Source: Roseovarius mucosus
GTDB taxonomy: Bacteria > Pseudomonadota > Alphaproteobacteria > Rhodobacterales > Rhodobacteraceae
DNA: 64,000 nucleotides
Assembly (NCBI RefSeq): GCF_002080415.1
Contig: NZ_CP020474.1
Location: 3,175,501-3,239,500 of the forward strand
Reading direction: 5' to 3'
Under the pieces are notes generated by a model. That model saw only the letters and a program-made list of their open reading frames with translations. It searched no databases and was not told the origin of the DNA. Positions 32,620 through 40,337 of the stretch are shown piece after piece. Within the stretch, counting starts at the first letter, position 1, and each line of letters opens with the position of its first letter. The position numbers were made by a program, and so were the translations under genes.

Positions 32620-33120
32620 TCAGAGCGGGGCGCGGTGGAATTCGAGGGTCAAATGGTTGCATCCGGCGGCGCGGCGATAGTCGATCCGGTCGGTAAGATC
32701 GCGAATCAAAAACCAGCCAAACCCGCCCTCGGGCAAGGCACCGCGCGCGACGTCATGCTCGGGCAAGAGGCCGTCGGGGGGGCAAAGGCCGGGCAGGGCC
32801 GCGCCCTGATCGCTGAGTATGGCGACAAGCCGGGCCGGATGAAGCGCAAGCGCGATCTGGATGTCGCCGGGGGTCTCGGGCGGGTAGGCATGTTCCACGA
32901 TATTGTTCAGCGCCTCGGCCAGCACGAGTTCGACGGTGCCACATGCCTCATCGGGCATGGCGCAGGCGTGCAGCCAGTCGCGGGTGCGCGCCAGCACCTC
33001 GCGCACGGCGAGGTTTGAGGCACGGGTGTGAAGCGTGAGGTGCTGACCCGCAGGATCGGGGATCACGGCGCGCGACCTCTGGCAAGGGTCATCATGGGGC
33101 CGCCCATCCTGCCCGATCAC
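32620..33120 (-). CDS. HATPase_c_2 (RsbW-like) anti-sigma kinase
   Basis: 166 residues. GHKL-type ATPase signatures are present: the N-box LVLAEALNNIVEHAYPP, and a G-box-like GGFGWFLIRDLTD. Together with the STAS protein encoded just upstream it forms an RsbW/RsbV-type partner-switching pair: the kinase phosphorylates the antagonist on Ser and otherwise binds a target. The start is a GTG at 33120 overlapping the STAS stop (GTGA), giving translational coupling. No sigma factor or PP2C phosphatase is adjacent, so the target is unknown. Confidence 0.83.
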   Translation of the reverse strand: MIGQDGRPHDDPCQRSRAVIPDPAGQHLTLHTRASNLAVREVLARTRDWLHACAMPDEACGTVELVLAEALNNIVEHAYPPETPGDIQIALALHPARLVAILSDQGAALPGLCPPDGLLPEHDVARGALPEGGFGWFLIRDLTDRIDYRRAAGCNHLTLEFHRAPL

Positions 33121-33455
33121 CCTGTTGCGCGGGATTGGAGGCTGCGCAGATCGTCATGGATGGTGAACACCGTATCCATCCGTGTGAGGCGAAACACCTT
33201 GGCCACATCGGGGGTAAGACAGGCGAGGTCGAGCCGCCGCTCGCCGCCCATCTGTTTCATCGCGGCGACGATGGCGCCCAGCCCGCTGGAATCCACAAAA
33301 GTGACATTGCCCAGATCGAGCACGACGGGCCCCGCCCCGTTGGCCGTAGCGGCGCGCATGGCGTCCTTGAAGCGGATGGCGGCGGCGGCGTCGATACGTG
33401 CCTCGCCGACGGTGATGATGGTCATGTCAGGATGATGCGTGGTGTTGAGATCCAT
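33117..33455 (-). CDS. STAS-domain anti-sigma factor antagonist (RsbV/SpoIIAA-like)
   Basis: 112 residues, a single STAS domain. The phosphorylatable Ser lies in the classic motif VTFVDSSGLGAIVAAMKQMG. Unphosphorylated antagonists of this type bind the kinase partner and free its target. The ATG at 33455 opens the domain; an upstream in-frame start at 33491 adds only unconserved residues. Coupled to the RsbW-like gene. Alphaproteobacterial partner-switch pairs control surface attachment, motility or sigma factors; which applies here is unknown. Confidence 0.87.
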   Translation of the reverse strand: MDLNTTHHPDMTIITVGEARIDAAAAIRFKDAMRAATANGAGPVVLDLGNVTFVDSSGLGAIVAAMKQMGGERRLDLACLTPDVAKVFRLTRMDTVFTIHDDLRSLQSRATG

Positions 33456-33549
33456 GGTGCCTCCGGCAGGATACGTAGTAATACAGGGCACGCTAGACCC
33501 AATTCCTTACCATTCGGTATGCAGGATCAGGATTTGCGAGGAGGCAAAG

Positions 33550-34722
33550 ATGCAAGAGGTGGTGATTGCCGGGGCGTCGCGCACGCCCATGGGTGGATTT
33601 CAGGGCGATTTCGATGGTGTGCCGGCGGCAGAACTGGGCGGCGCTGCGATTCGCGCGGCACTGCTGGACGCCGGGGCTGAGACCGTGGACGAGGTCTTGA
33701 TGGGCTGTGTGCTGCCTGCGGGGCAGGGGCAGGCCCCGGCGCGGCAGGCCGGTTTTCTGGGGGGGCTTGGCGAAGAGGTGCCTGCCACGACGCTCAACAA
33801 GATGTGCGGGTCGGGGATGAAGGCGGCGATGATGGCCTTTGACCAGATTGCCTTGGGTCATGCCGAGGTGATGATCGCGGGCGGCATGGAATCGATGTCG
33901 GGCGCGCCCTATCTTTTGCCCAAGATGCGGGGCGGCGCGCGGCTGGGTCATGCGCAGGTGGTCGATCACATGTTCCTTGATGGGCTAGAGGATGCCTATG
34001 ACAAGGGACGCCTGATGGGCACCTTTGCCGAGGATTGCGCCGAGGCGTTTCAATTTACCCGCGAGGCGCAGGATGCCTATGCGCTGGCCTCGTTGCAAGG
34101 CGCGCTGGACGCGCAAGCCTCGGGGGCGTTCGCGCGTGAGATTGCGCCGGTGACGGTGCGGGGGCGCAAGGGCGAGGTGGTGATCTCTGCGGATGAGCAA
34201 CCCGCCAAGGCGCGGCCCGAAAAAATCCCGACGCTGAAACCCGCGTTTCGCGCGGAGGGCACGGTGACGGCGGCCAATTCCAGCTCGATCAGCGATGGTG
34301 CTGCGGCACTGGTGCTGGCCTCGCGCGCGGCGGCCGAGGCGCGGGGCCTACAGGTGCGCGCGCGGATCATGGGGCACGCGAGCCATGCGCAGGCCCCTGG
34401 CCTTTTTACCACCGCCCCGGTGCCTGCGGCGCGCAAGCTCTTGGACCGGCTGGGCTGGAGCGTGGCGGATGTCGATCTCTGGGAGGTGAATGAGGCCTTT
34501 GCGGTGGTGCCCATGGCGTTCATGCACGAGATGGGCGTGGCGCGAGAGCGGCTTAACGTCAATGGTGGGGCCTGTGCGCTGGGTCATCCGATTGGGGCGT
34601 CCGGCGCGCGGATCATGGTGACGCTGCTCAATGCGTTGGAAACACGCGGGCTGCGCCGTGGTGTGGCCGCCATCTGCATTGGTGGCGGCGAAGGCACGGC
34701 GATTGCGATTGAGCGGGTCTGA
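33550..34722 (+). CDS. Acetyl-CoA acetyltransferase (thiolase)
   Basis: 390 residues. The nucleophilic Cys lies in NKMCGSGMKA. The C-terminal active-site elements are NEAFAVVP, GGACALGHPIGASGARI and CIGGGEGTAI. This is a biosynthetic-type thiolase that interconverts two acetyl-CoA with acetoacetyl-CoA. Acetoacetate is a predicted by-product of the carnitine route encoded at 36-43 kb, so a link is possible but no acetoacetate-activating enzyme is adjacent. A GAGGAGG site precedes the ATG at 33550. Confidence 0.92.
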   Translation: MQEVVIAGASRTPMGGFQGDFDGVPAAELGGAAIRAALLDAGAETVDEVLMGCVLPAGQGQAPARQAGFLGGLGEEVPATTLNKMCGSGMKAAMMAFDQIALGHAEVMIAGGMESMSGAPYLLPKMRGGARLGHAQVVDHMFLDGLEDAYDKGRLMGTFAEDCAEAFQFTREAQDAYALASLQGALDAQASGAFAREIAPVTVRGRKGEVVISADEQPAKARPEKIPTLKPAFRAEGTVTAANSSSISDGAAALVLASRAAAEARGLQVRARIMGHASHAQAPGLFTTAPVPAARKLLDRLGWSVADVDLWEVNEAFAVVPMAFMHEMGVARERLNVNGGACALGHPIGASGARIMVTLLNALETRGLRRGVAAICIGGGEGTAIAIERV

Positions 34723-34728
34723 CGCCCC

Positions 34729-35193
34729 TCAGGCCGCCTCGAGATCGCGCCGCATGGTGGCCATGCCCCGGCGGCGCGACAGTTCTTCGTACCCAGCCTT
34801 GCGGTAGAGGTTAAGCGCGGGCGCGTTGTCGAGTTCGACCTTGAGGGTGATGGTCAGCGCCTTGAGTTGGCGGGCGGCCTCTTCGGCGAGGGACAAGAGC
34901 ACCTCGCCGGTGCCGCCGCGCATGCGTTCTTCGACAAACACATAGGTGAGGTGGCGCACCTCGGGGCCGACGCCCACGCGCAGGGCGAAAAAGCCCACTT
35001 CTTGCCCGTTCTCATCACAGAGATAAAAGGTTTCGTCCTCAAGGTCGCCCACCCATTTCAGCGCCCATTCGCGTGCGTCAAACGGATGGCTGGCCTGTGG
35101 ATTGACCAGCGCAAGATCATCCTTGTCGGTCAAAAGGCGTGCCAGAGGTTCAAGATCACGGGTCTGGTTGCGGTGCAGGGTCAGCCGGGACAT
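34729..35193 (-). CDS. GNAT-family N-acetyltransferase
   Basis: 154 residues. The GNAT fold is indicated by the central strand pair (EVGFFALRVGVGPEVRHLTYVF), the acetyl-CoA loop region ERMRGGTGEVLLSLAEEAAR, and the C-terminal NAPALNLYRKAGYEE motif. It should acetylate a small molecule or a protein amino group with acetyl-CoA; substrate not predictable. It converges with the thiolase gene, stops 6 bp apart. Confidence 0.85.
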   Translation of the reverse strand: MSRLTLHRNQTRDLEPLARLLTDKDDLALVNPQASHPFDAREWALKWVGDLEDETFYLCDENGQEVGFFALRVGVGPEVRHLTYVFVEERMRGGTGEVLLSLAEEAARQLKALTITLKVELDNAPALNLYRKAGYEELSRRRGMATMRRDLEAA

Positions 35194-35325
35194 CTGTCGT
35201 ATTCCTTATAGTCCATGTCGTAATTTTATCGCGGGCGCGTCTCTGCCATGGGTGGACACAGGATGCAACCCAAAGGCTGCATGCAGGCTCTGGCCTTGGC
35301 GCTTGGGCCGTGGCATAGGGCTGTC

Positions 35326-35781
35326 ATGCGTATTGATTATGACCATATCGCCCGCACCATCGCCGCGCTTACCGAAGGGGAGAGCGACGCCGTTGCGCTC
35401 ATGGCTACGGTGGTGTGCGAGGTGCACCATGCGGATGATCGGTTCGACTGGACCGGGTTTTACCGTGTCACCGCGCCTGAGATGCTCAAGATCGGGCCTT
35501 ATCAGGGCGGGCATGGCTGCCTGAGCATCCCGTTTTCGCGCGGTGTCTGCGGTGCGGCGGCGCGCACGGGCACGGTGCAATTGGTGCCGGATGTCGAGGC
35601 GTTTCCAGATCATATCGCCTGTGCGAGTTCCACCCGCTCAGAGATTGTGCTGCCGGTGCGGGACGGGGCGGGGCGGTTGATTGCGGTGTTAGACATCGAC
35701 AGCGATCAACCGGCGGCCTTTACAGAAGAGGATGCGGCGCGGCTGAGCGAGATTCTGGCGGCTGTGTTCGGACGGATTTGA
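35326..35781 (+). CDS. msrC: Free methionine-(R)-sulfoxide reductase, GAF type
   Basis: 151 residues, one GAF domain. The three cysteines of the fRMsr (YebR/MsrC) family are in register: GHGCLSIPFSRGVCGAAA and HIACASSTRSEIVLPV. The enzyme reduces free methionine-R-sulfoxide with thioredoxin in the cytoplasm, a repair and antioxidant function. The ATG at 35326 gives the normal family length; the in-frame ATG at 35248 would add 26 unconserved residues. A family-1 repeat follows. Confidence 0.9.
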   Translation: MRIDYDHIARTIAALTEGESDAVALMATVVCEVHHADDRFDWTGFYRVTAPEMLKIGPYQGGHGCLSIPFSRGVCGAAARTGTVQLVPDVEAFPDHIACASSTRSEIVLPVRDGAGRLIAVLDIDSDQPAAFTEEDAARLSEILAAVFGRI

Positions 35782-35842
35782 AGCGGCTGTGAGGAGGCAG
35801 GACGGGTTTTGGCCTGAAGCGGACATTGGACCTGTGCGATGA

Positions 35843-36006
35843 GCCGCGCGGTCGCTGGGCCGGGGACTAGCGATGCAACGGCAGTGACTGCCACTTAATG
35901 CAAGCAAAGTCCGTATGACTTCAAAGAGATGCGCTACATCTCAAAATCGCTAGGCCGCGGGACGGCCCAGCGATCGCGCGGCGCCCTTCGGGCTTGATTC
36001 CGCGCG
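35843..36006 (+). repeat. Intergenic structured repeat, copy B (family 1)
   Basis: A 164-nt element between the converging msrC and caiD genes. Terminal inverted repeats are 35843-35861 and 35964-35982 (18 of 19 paired positions identical). The conserved core is CCACTTAATGCAAGCAAAGT (35891-35910). The right extension carries a GCCCTTCGGGC hairpin and CTTGATTCCGCGC (ending 36005). An inner hairpin TCGCTAGGCCG/CGGCCCAGCGA lies at about 35947-35973. Forward orientation by my convention. Confidence 0.8.
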
Positions 36007-36067
36007 TAAGCGCTTGGGGCCAATGTCGCCTTCAGGCCATTCCCCGCTCTGGCCAATCGAAACCTCG

Positions 36068-36853
36068 TCAGCGCCCTTTCCACACAGGATCGCGTTTTTC
36101 GGCAAAGGCGCGCGCGCCCTCTTTCTGATCGTCCGAGGCGTAGAGGGTATCCACAGTCTCGAACTGTCGCCGGGTGATGCGGTTCATCGCATCCTGAAAG
36201 CGCATGGCCTCGGCCTCGCGCACGATGTCCTTGATCGCGGCATAGACCAGCGGTGGTCCGGCGGCGATGGTCTGGGCCATGGCGCGCGCCTCGTCCATCA
36301 GCCGGTCGGCGGGGTGGATGTGGTTGACCAGCCCCCAGTGCGCGGCCTCTTTTGCATCGAACCAGCGGCCCGTGATCAAAAGCTCCATGGCGATGTGATA
36401 GGGGATACGCTTGGGCAGTTTGACACTGGCCGCATCGGCCACGGTGCCCGAGCGGATTTCGGGCAGGGCGAAGGTGGCGTGATCTGCGGCCAGAATGATA
36501 TCTGCTGAGAGCGCCAGTTCCAGCCCGCCGCCACAGGCGATGCCATTGATCGCGGCGATCACAGGCTTGTTCAGCCCGCGCAATTCCTGCAATCCGCCAA
36601 AGCCGCCAACGCCATAATCACTGTCGGGGGCCTCGCCCTCGGCGGCGGATTTGAGATCCCAGCCGGGGCAAAAGAATTTTCCGCCCGCGCCGGTCAGGAT
36701 GGCAACGCGCAGCTCGGGATCGTCGCGGAAGTCGCGGAACACCTCGCCCATGATCCGGCTGGTGGCGGCGTCTATGGCATTGGCCTTGGGGCGATCCAAT
36801 GTCACCTCAAGCACGGCCCCGGTACGTTCGGTGCGAATGGGCGTGTCGGTCAT
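36068..36853 (-). CDS. caiD: Carnitinyl-CoA dehydratase (crotonobetainyl-CoA hydratase) CaiD
   Basis: 261 residues, crotonase superfamily, matching E. coli CaiD in length and sequence from LDRPKANAIDA through ITGAG-like (LTGAGGKFF) and GWDLKSAAEGEAPD to the identical C-terminus FAEKRDPVWKGR. The oxyanion-hole segment is ACGGGLELALSAD. It interconverts crotonobetainyl-CoA and L-carnitinyl-CoA in the cytoplasm. The start overlaps the stop of the acyl-CoA synthetase upstream (ATGA). In an oxidative carnitine cluster it would hydrate crotonobetainyl-CoA derived from gamma-butyrobetaine or crotonobetaine. Confidence 0.92.
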   Translation of the reverse strand: MTDTPIRTERTGAVLEVTLDRPKANAIDAATSRIMGEVFRDFRDDPELRVAILTGAGGKFFCPGWDLKSAAEGEAPDSDYGVGGFGGLQELRGLNKPVIAAINGIACGGGLELALSADIILAADHATFALPEIRSGTVADAASVKLPKRIPYHIAMELLITGRWFDAKEAAHWGLVNHIHPADRLMDEARAMAQTIAAGPPLVYAAIKDIVREAEAMRFQDAMNRITRRQFETVDTLYASDDQKEGARAFAEKRDPVWKGR

Positions 36854-38898
36854 GGTCTCTCTCCCTTGGTGATGAGCGCATCCACGGCAACCGCATCCGA
36901 TGCGGTGCAGAGGAGCGGGTTGATTTCCACCTCTTCGAGGGTCGCGGAATGGGCGATCACATAGTCCTGAACGGCCATGACCGCCCGCAGAATGGCGGCG
37001 TGGTTGGCGGCGGGCTGGCCACGATAGCCGCCCAGCAGGGGGGCCGCGCGCAGGTGGCTGAGGGCTTGGGTGATGTCGGCCTCTGTCACCGGCAAGAGCA
37101 GGCAGGTTGTATCGCGCAGGATCTCGGTGAGGATGCCACCTGCGCCCAAGGTCAGCACAAACCCATGCGCCGGGTCGCGCAGCACTCCGATCAGCAGTTC
37201 CGCGATAGGGGCCGCGATCATCTCTTCGATGAGCCAGCTTTGGCAGGGCATGGCGCGGGCCTTGGCCTGAGTCTCGGCAAGGTCGTCCGCGTGGTGGACA
37301 AAGATCACGCCGCCTGCCTCGGTCTTATGCGCCAGACCCTCGGCTTTGATGACCAGCGGCAAGGGCATGGCGGTGAGGGTTGCGGTAAGCTCGGCGGGTG
37401 TTGCGGCACGGCGCGCCTGTGGGATGCGCAGCCCGTGGGCGGCGAGCGCCGCCTTGGCCTCGGCCTCGGTCAGGGTGCGGGGCTGCGTCGGCGTGCCGGG
37501 CAAGAGGAGCGGCAAAGGCGTGCTGCGCCCCTGTCCCAGCCACGCGGCGCGGGCGATGGCGGCGAGCCCATCATCCAGCCCGGCAAGCGGGATCAATCCG
37601 CTTGCAATGGCGCGCTCGGCCACACTCTCTGACAGGCAATCGGGCAGGGTCGCGATGAGCGCCAGCGGTTTGCCCACCCGGCGCTGCGCCTCTGCGCCTG
37701 CCTCGAATATACAGTCCCAAGCGGAGGGATCACAGCGGTCGGGGCGTGGAAAATCAGCGATCATCACGCCGATATCGACAGGGCCATCAAGAGCGGCGGC
37801 AAAGGTGGCGGCCATGGCGGCCACGTCGCCCCAAATGAATGTGTGGTAATCCAAGGGGTTGGCCAGCGCCACCCGTGGCCCAAGTGCGGCGCGCAGCGCG
37901 CGGGATTGTGTTGGCGTGAGCGGTGGCAGGGTGAGGGCGTGATCAAGGGCGGTGTCGGCCATCAGGCTTGCCTCGCCGCCCGAGCAAGAGATCGAGAGCA
38001 CGGCATTGCCGGGCAGCGGGCCAGCAAAATGCAAGAGCTTCAGGGTCTCCAGCATCTGCGGCAGGGACGTGACCTGCGCAATTCCCAATCGCGCCAAGAG
38101 GGCCGCCGCGCCGGCCCCGCTCCCGGCCAAAGAGGCGGTGTGCGATTGCGTGGCGGCGCGCGCCTGATCCGAGCGCCCGGATTTCAGCGCGACGATGGGC
38201 TTGCCTGCCCGGCGCGCCGCCTCTGCCAGCGCCTCGAAGGCGCGCAGATCGCCCACCCCCTCGATATGCAGGCCAAGGGCGGTGACGCGGGGATCCTCTA
38301 ACAGCGCGCGGCCAAGCGCCGACAGGCCCAGCTGTGCCTGATTGCCCACGGTCATCAGATAGGCAATGGGCAGGCCGCGCGCCTGCATGCTGAGATTGAT
38401 CGCGATGTTGGAGCTTTGCGTGAGGATTGCCACGCCGCTCTTGCAGCGTTGCCCACCATGCTGATCGGGCCAGAGGAGCGCACCGTCGAGATAGTTGACG
38501 AAGCCATAGCAATTCGGGCCGATGATCGGCATGTCGCCCGCGGCGTGCAACAGGCGCGCCTGCATCTCAGCGCCGTCGCCCAGCTCGGCCTCGGCCTCGA
38601 GAAAACCTGCGGCAAAGCAGACAGCGCCGCCCGCGCCCATCTCCCGAAGCTGCGCGATGGTGGCAATGGTGGCGTCGCGGTTGACGCCGACAAAGACCGC
38701 ATCGGGCACGCCGGGCAGGGCGGATAGCGCGGGATAGGCGCGCGCGCCGCCGATCTCTGCCTTGGTCGGATGCACCGGCCAGACCGGCCCGGCAAAGCCC
38801 ATGGCCACAGATTGCCGGATAAGATTGGCGCACCATGTGCCGCCGCCGATCACGGCGATGGAGGCGGGGCGCAGCAGGCGGGAAAGATCACGGGTCAT
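36850..38898 (-). CDS. ADP-forming acyl-CoA synthetase (acetate-CoA ligase family)
   Basis: 682 residues, a fusion of the alpha part (CoA-binding Rossmann domain LLRPASIAVIGG; succinyl-CoA-ligase-like domains with the phospho-His region) and the beta part (ATP-grasp domain from about residue 460: PLVIKAEGLAHKTEAGGV; EEVEINPLL). These enzymes make an acyl-CoA and ADP from acid, CoA and ATP. E. coli uses the AMP-forming CaiC for carnitine activation; here the operon position with caiD and an acyl-CoA dehydrogenase suggests that this unrelated ligase activates gamma-butyrobetaine, crotonobetaine or carnitine (inference). The ATG at 38898 is chosen because the upstream frame runs through a repeat. 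Confidence 0.83.
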   Translation of the reverse strand: MTRDLSRLLRPASIAVIGGGTWCANLIRQSVAMGFAGPVWPVHPTKAEIGGARAYPALSALPGVPDAVFVGVNRDATIATIAQLREMGAGGAVCFAAGFLEAEAELGDGAEMQARLLHAAGDMPIIGPNCYGFVNYLDGALLWPDQHGGQRCKSGVAILTQSSNIAINLSMQARGLPIAYLMTVGNQAQLGLSALGRALLEDPRVTALGLHIEGVGDLRAFEALAEAARRAGKPIVALKSGRSDQARAATQSHTASLAGSGAGAAALLARLGIAQVTSLPQMLETLKLLHFAGPLPGNAVLSISCSGGEASLMADTALDHALTLPPLTPTQSRALRAALGPRVALANPLDYHTFIWGDVAAMAATFAAALDGPVDIGVMIADFPRPDRCDPSAWDCIFEAGAEAQRRVGKPLALIATLPDCLSESVAERAIASGLIPLAGLDDGLAAIARAAWLGQGRSTPLPLLLPGTPTQPRTLTEAEAKAALAAHGLRIPQARRAATPAELTATLTAMPLPLVIKAEGLAHKTEAGGVIFVHHADDLAETQAKARAMPCQSWLIEEMIAAPIAELLIGVLRDPAHGFVLTLGAGGILTEILRDTTCLLLPVTEADITQALSHLRAAPLLGGYRGQPAANHAAILRAVMAVQDYVIAHSATLEEVEINPLLCTASDAVAVDALITKGERP

Positions 38899-38926
38899 CG
38901 TGTGGCACTTTGGACAAGAGAAGAGC

Positions 38927-38956
38927 AGGGGCGCTGCCCCTCTGGCCCTGCGGGCC
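38927..38956. repeat. Two small hairpins beside the family-2 repeat
   Basis: AGGGGC (38927-38932) with GCCCCT (38936-38941), and GGCCC-TGC-GGGCC (38944-38956). They are the variable hairpin part attached to the repeat at 38962-38988. Confidence 0.5.
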
Positions 38957-38961
38957 ATTCA

Positions 38962-39122
38962 CCCCGAGGTATTTTGGGCCAGATGAAAGGGTTGGTTAAC
39001 CATTTTGCGGCAGTTTGACAGGGCGGTACAGGCTGAGGAGCCGATGACCGCGCCAGGTGAAGCCCCCTGTCCGTAACGGGCAGGGGGTGCGCCTGTTTCA
39101 TCTGGCCCAAAATACCTCGGGG
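38962..39122. repeat. Two family-2 repeats forming a perfect 27-nt inverted repeat
   Basis: The sequence at 38962-38988 (begins CCCCGAGG, ends CAGATGAAA) is the exact reverse complement of 39096-39122 (begins TTTCATCTG, ends CCTCGGGG). They enclose 107 bp that include a hairpin, CCCCCTGTCCGT/ACGGGCAGGGGG (39063-39087). This interrupts the carnitine operon between the acyl-CoA dehydrogenase and acyl-CoA synthetase genes. No transposase or target duplication is seen. Confidence 0.75.
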
Positions 39123-39125
39123 GGT

Positions 39126-39146
39126 CCGGGGGGCGGCGCCCCCCGG
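39126..39146 (-). other. Strong G+C hairpin after the acyl-CoA dehydrogenase gene
   Basis: CCGGGGGGC (39126-39134), loop GGC, GCCCCCCGG (39138-39146): a perfect 9-bp stem belonging to the repeat at 39096-39122, 30 bp past the stop codon of the dehydrogenase. It could reduce read-through toward the synthetase and caiD; there is no T-run. Confidence 0.5.
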
Positions 39147-39175
39147 CGTGTCGGCGCCGCAGGCGGCGATCCGTC

Positions 39176-40336
39176 TCATGCGCCGAGGGGCCGCAGCATT
39201 TCGCGGCTGATGATGTGGCGCTGAATCTCGGATGTGCCGTCCCAGATGCGTTCCACCCGTGCGTCGCGCCAGAAGCGTTCGATGGGCAGGTCATCCATCA
39301 GCCCCATCCCGCCGTGGATTTGCAGCGTGGCATCGGTGACGCGGGCCAGCATTTCGGAGGCGTAGAGCTTGGCGCTGGCGATCTCGCGGTTGGCGGGCAG
39401 GCCCTGATCCAGACGCCACGCGGCGTTGAGGGTCAAAAGGTCGGCCGCGTCGATTTCGGTGATCATATCGGCCAGCTGAAAGCTGACGCCTTGGAATTTG
39501 CCAATGGCCTGCCCGAATTGTTCCCGCTCTGCCGCGTAGCGCAGCGCGTGGTCAAAGCAGCGGCGTGCGCGCCCGACCGCCATCGTGGCCACGGTGATCC
39601 GGGTGGCGTAGAGCCATTCGTTCATCACGGCAAAGCCGCCATCCACCTCGCCCAGAACCTGGGCATCGGGCAGGCGGCAATCGTCGAATTCGAGCACCAT
39701 GTTCTTGTAGCCGCGATGGCTGACGGATTTATAGCCGTCGCGGATGGTGAAGCCCGGAGTGCCGCGATCGACGAGGAAGGTGGTGATGCGTTTCTTGGGC
39801 CCCTTGTCGGTCTGATCCTCGCCGGTGGCGACAAAGACGATGACGAAATCGGCGTGATCCGCGCCCGAGATGAAATGTTTGGTGCCGTTGAGCACCCAGT
39901 CACCCCCGTCGCGTCGGGCGGCGCATTTCATGCCGCGCACGTCTGATCCTGCGCCCGGTTCGGTCATCGCGAGGGCATCCATCCGCTCGCCGCGCACCGC
40001 TGGCAAGAGGTAACGCTCGATCTGTTCGCCCGTGCAGGCCATCAGGATATTCTGCGGTCGCCCAAAAAAATGCGTGAGCGCCATGGAGCCGCGCCCGAGT
40101 TCGCGCTCGACAAGGGCAAACTCGAGATGGCTCAGCCCTGCGCCGCCGACGGCCTCGGGGAAATTGCAGGCGTAGAACCCAAGGTCGATGGTTTTTTGCT
40201 TGATGGCTTGGGCCACTTCGGGGGGCACTTCGCCGGTGCGCTCAACAAGGGGCTCATGGGGGTATATCTCATTCTCGACAAAGCGGCGCACCGCTCCGAC
40301 GATCATCTCTTGCTCGTCGGTCAGTCCGAAATGCAT
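39176..40336 (-). CDS. Acyl-CoA dehydrogenase (probable gamma-butyrobetainyl-CoA dehydrogenase)
   Basis: 386 residues, standard FAD acyl-CoA dehydrogenase: LAMTEPGAGSDVRG (FAD/substrate contact), HFISGADHADF, QIHGGMGLMDD and the catalytic-base region RIWDGTSEIQRHIISREML. Electrons would go to ETF. Placed between the carnitine dehydrogenase fusion and the CoA ligase/caiD pair, it most simply converts gamma-butyrobetainyl-CoA to crotonobetainyl-CoA (inference; E. coli CaiA runs the opposite reaction). The ATG at 40336 starts the conserved N-terminus MHFGLTDEQEM; the longer frame is not conserved. It ends 2 bp after... the fusion gene stops one base upstream, so the pair is co-transcribed. Confidence 0.87.
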   Translation of the reverse strand: MHFGLTDEQEMIVGAVRRFVENEIYPHEPLVERTGEVPPEVAQAIKQKTIDLGFYACNFPEAVGGAGLSHLEFALVERELGRGSMALTHFFGRPQNILMACTGEQIERYLLPAVRGERMDALAMTEPGAGSDVRGMKCAARRDGGDWVLNGTKHFISGADHADFVIVFVATGEDQTDKGPKKRITTFLVDRGTPGFTIRDGYKSVSHRGYKNMVLEFDDCRLPDAQVLGEVDGGFAVMNEWLYATRITVATMAVGRARRCFDHALRYAAEREQFGQAIGKFQGVSFQLADMITEIDAADLLTLNAAWRLDQGLPANREIASAKLYASEMLARVTDATLQIHGGMGLMDDLPIERFWRDARVERIWDGTSEIQRHIISREMLRPLGA

Positions 40337-40337
40337 C

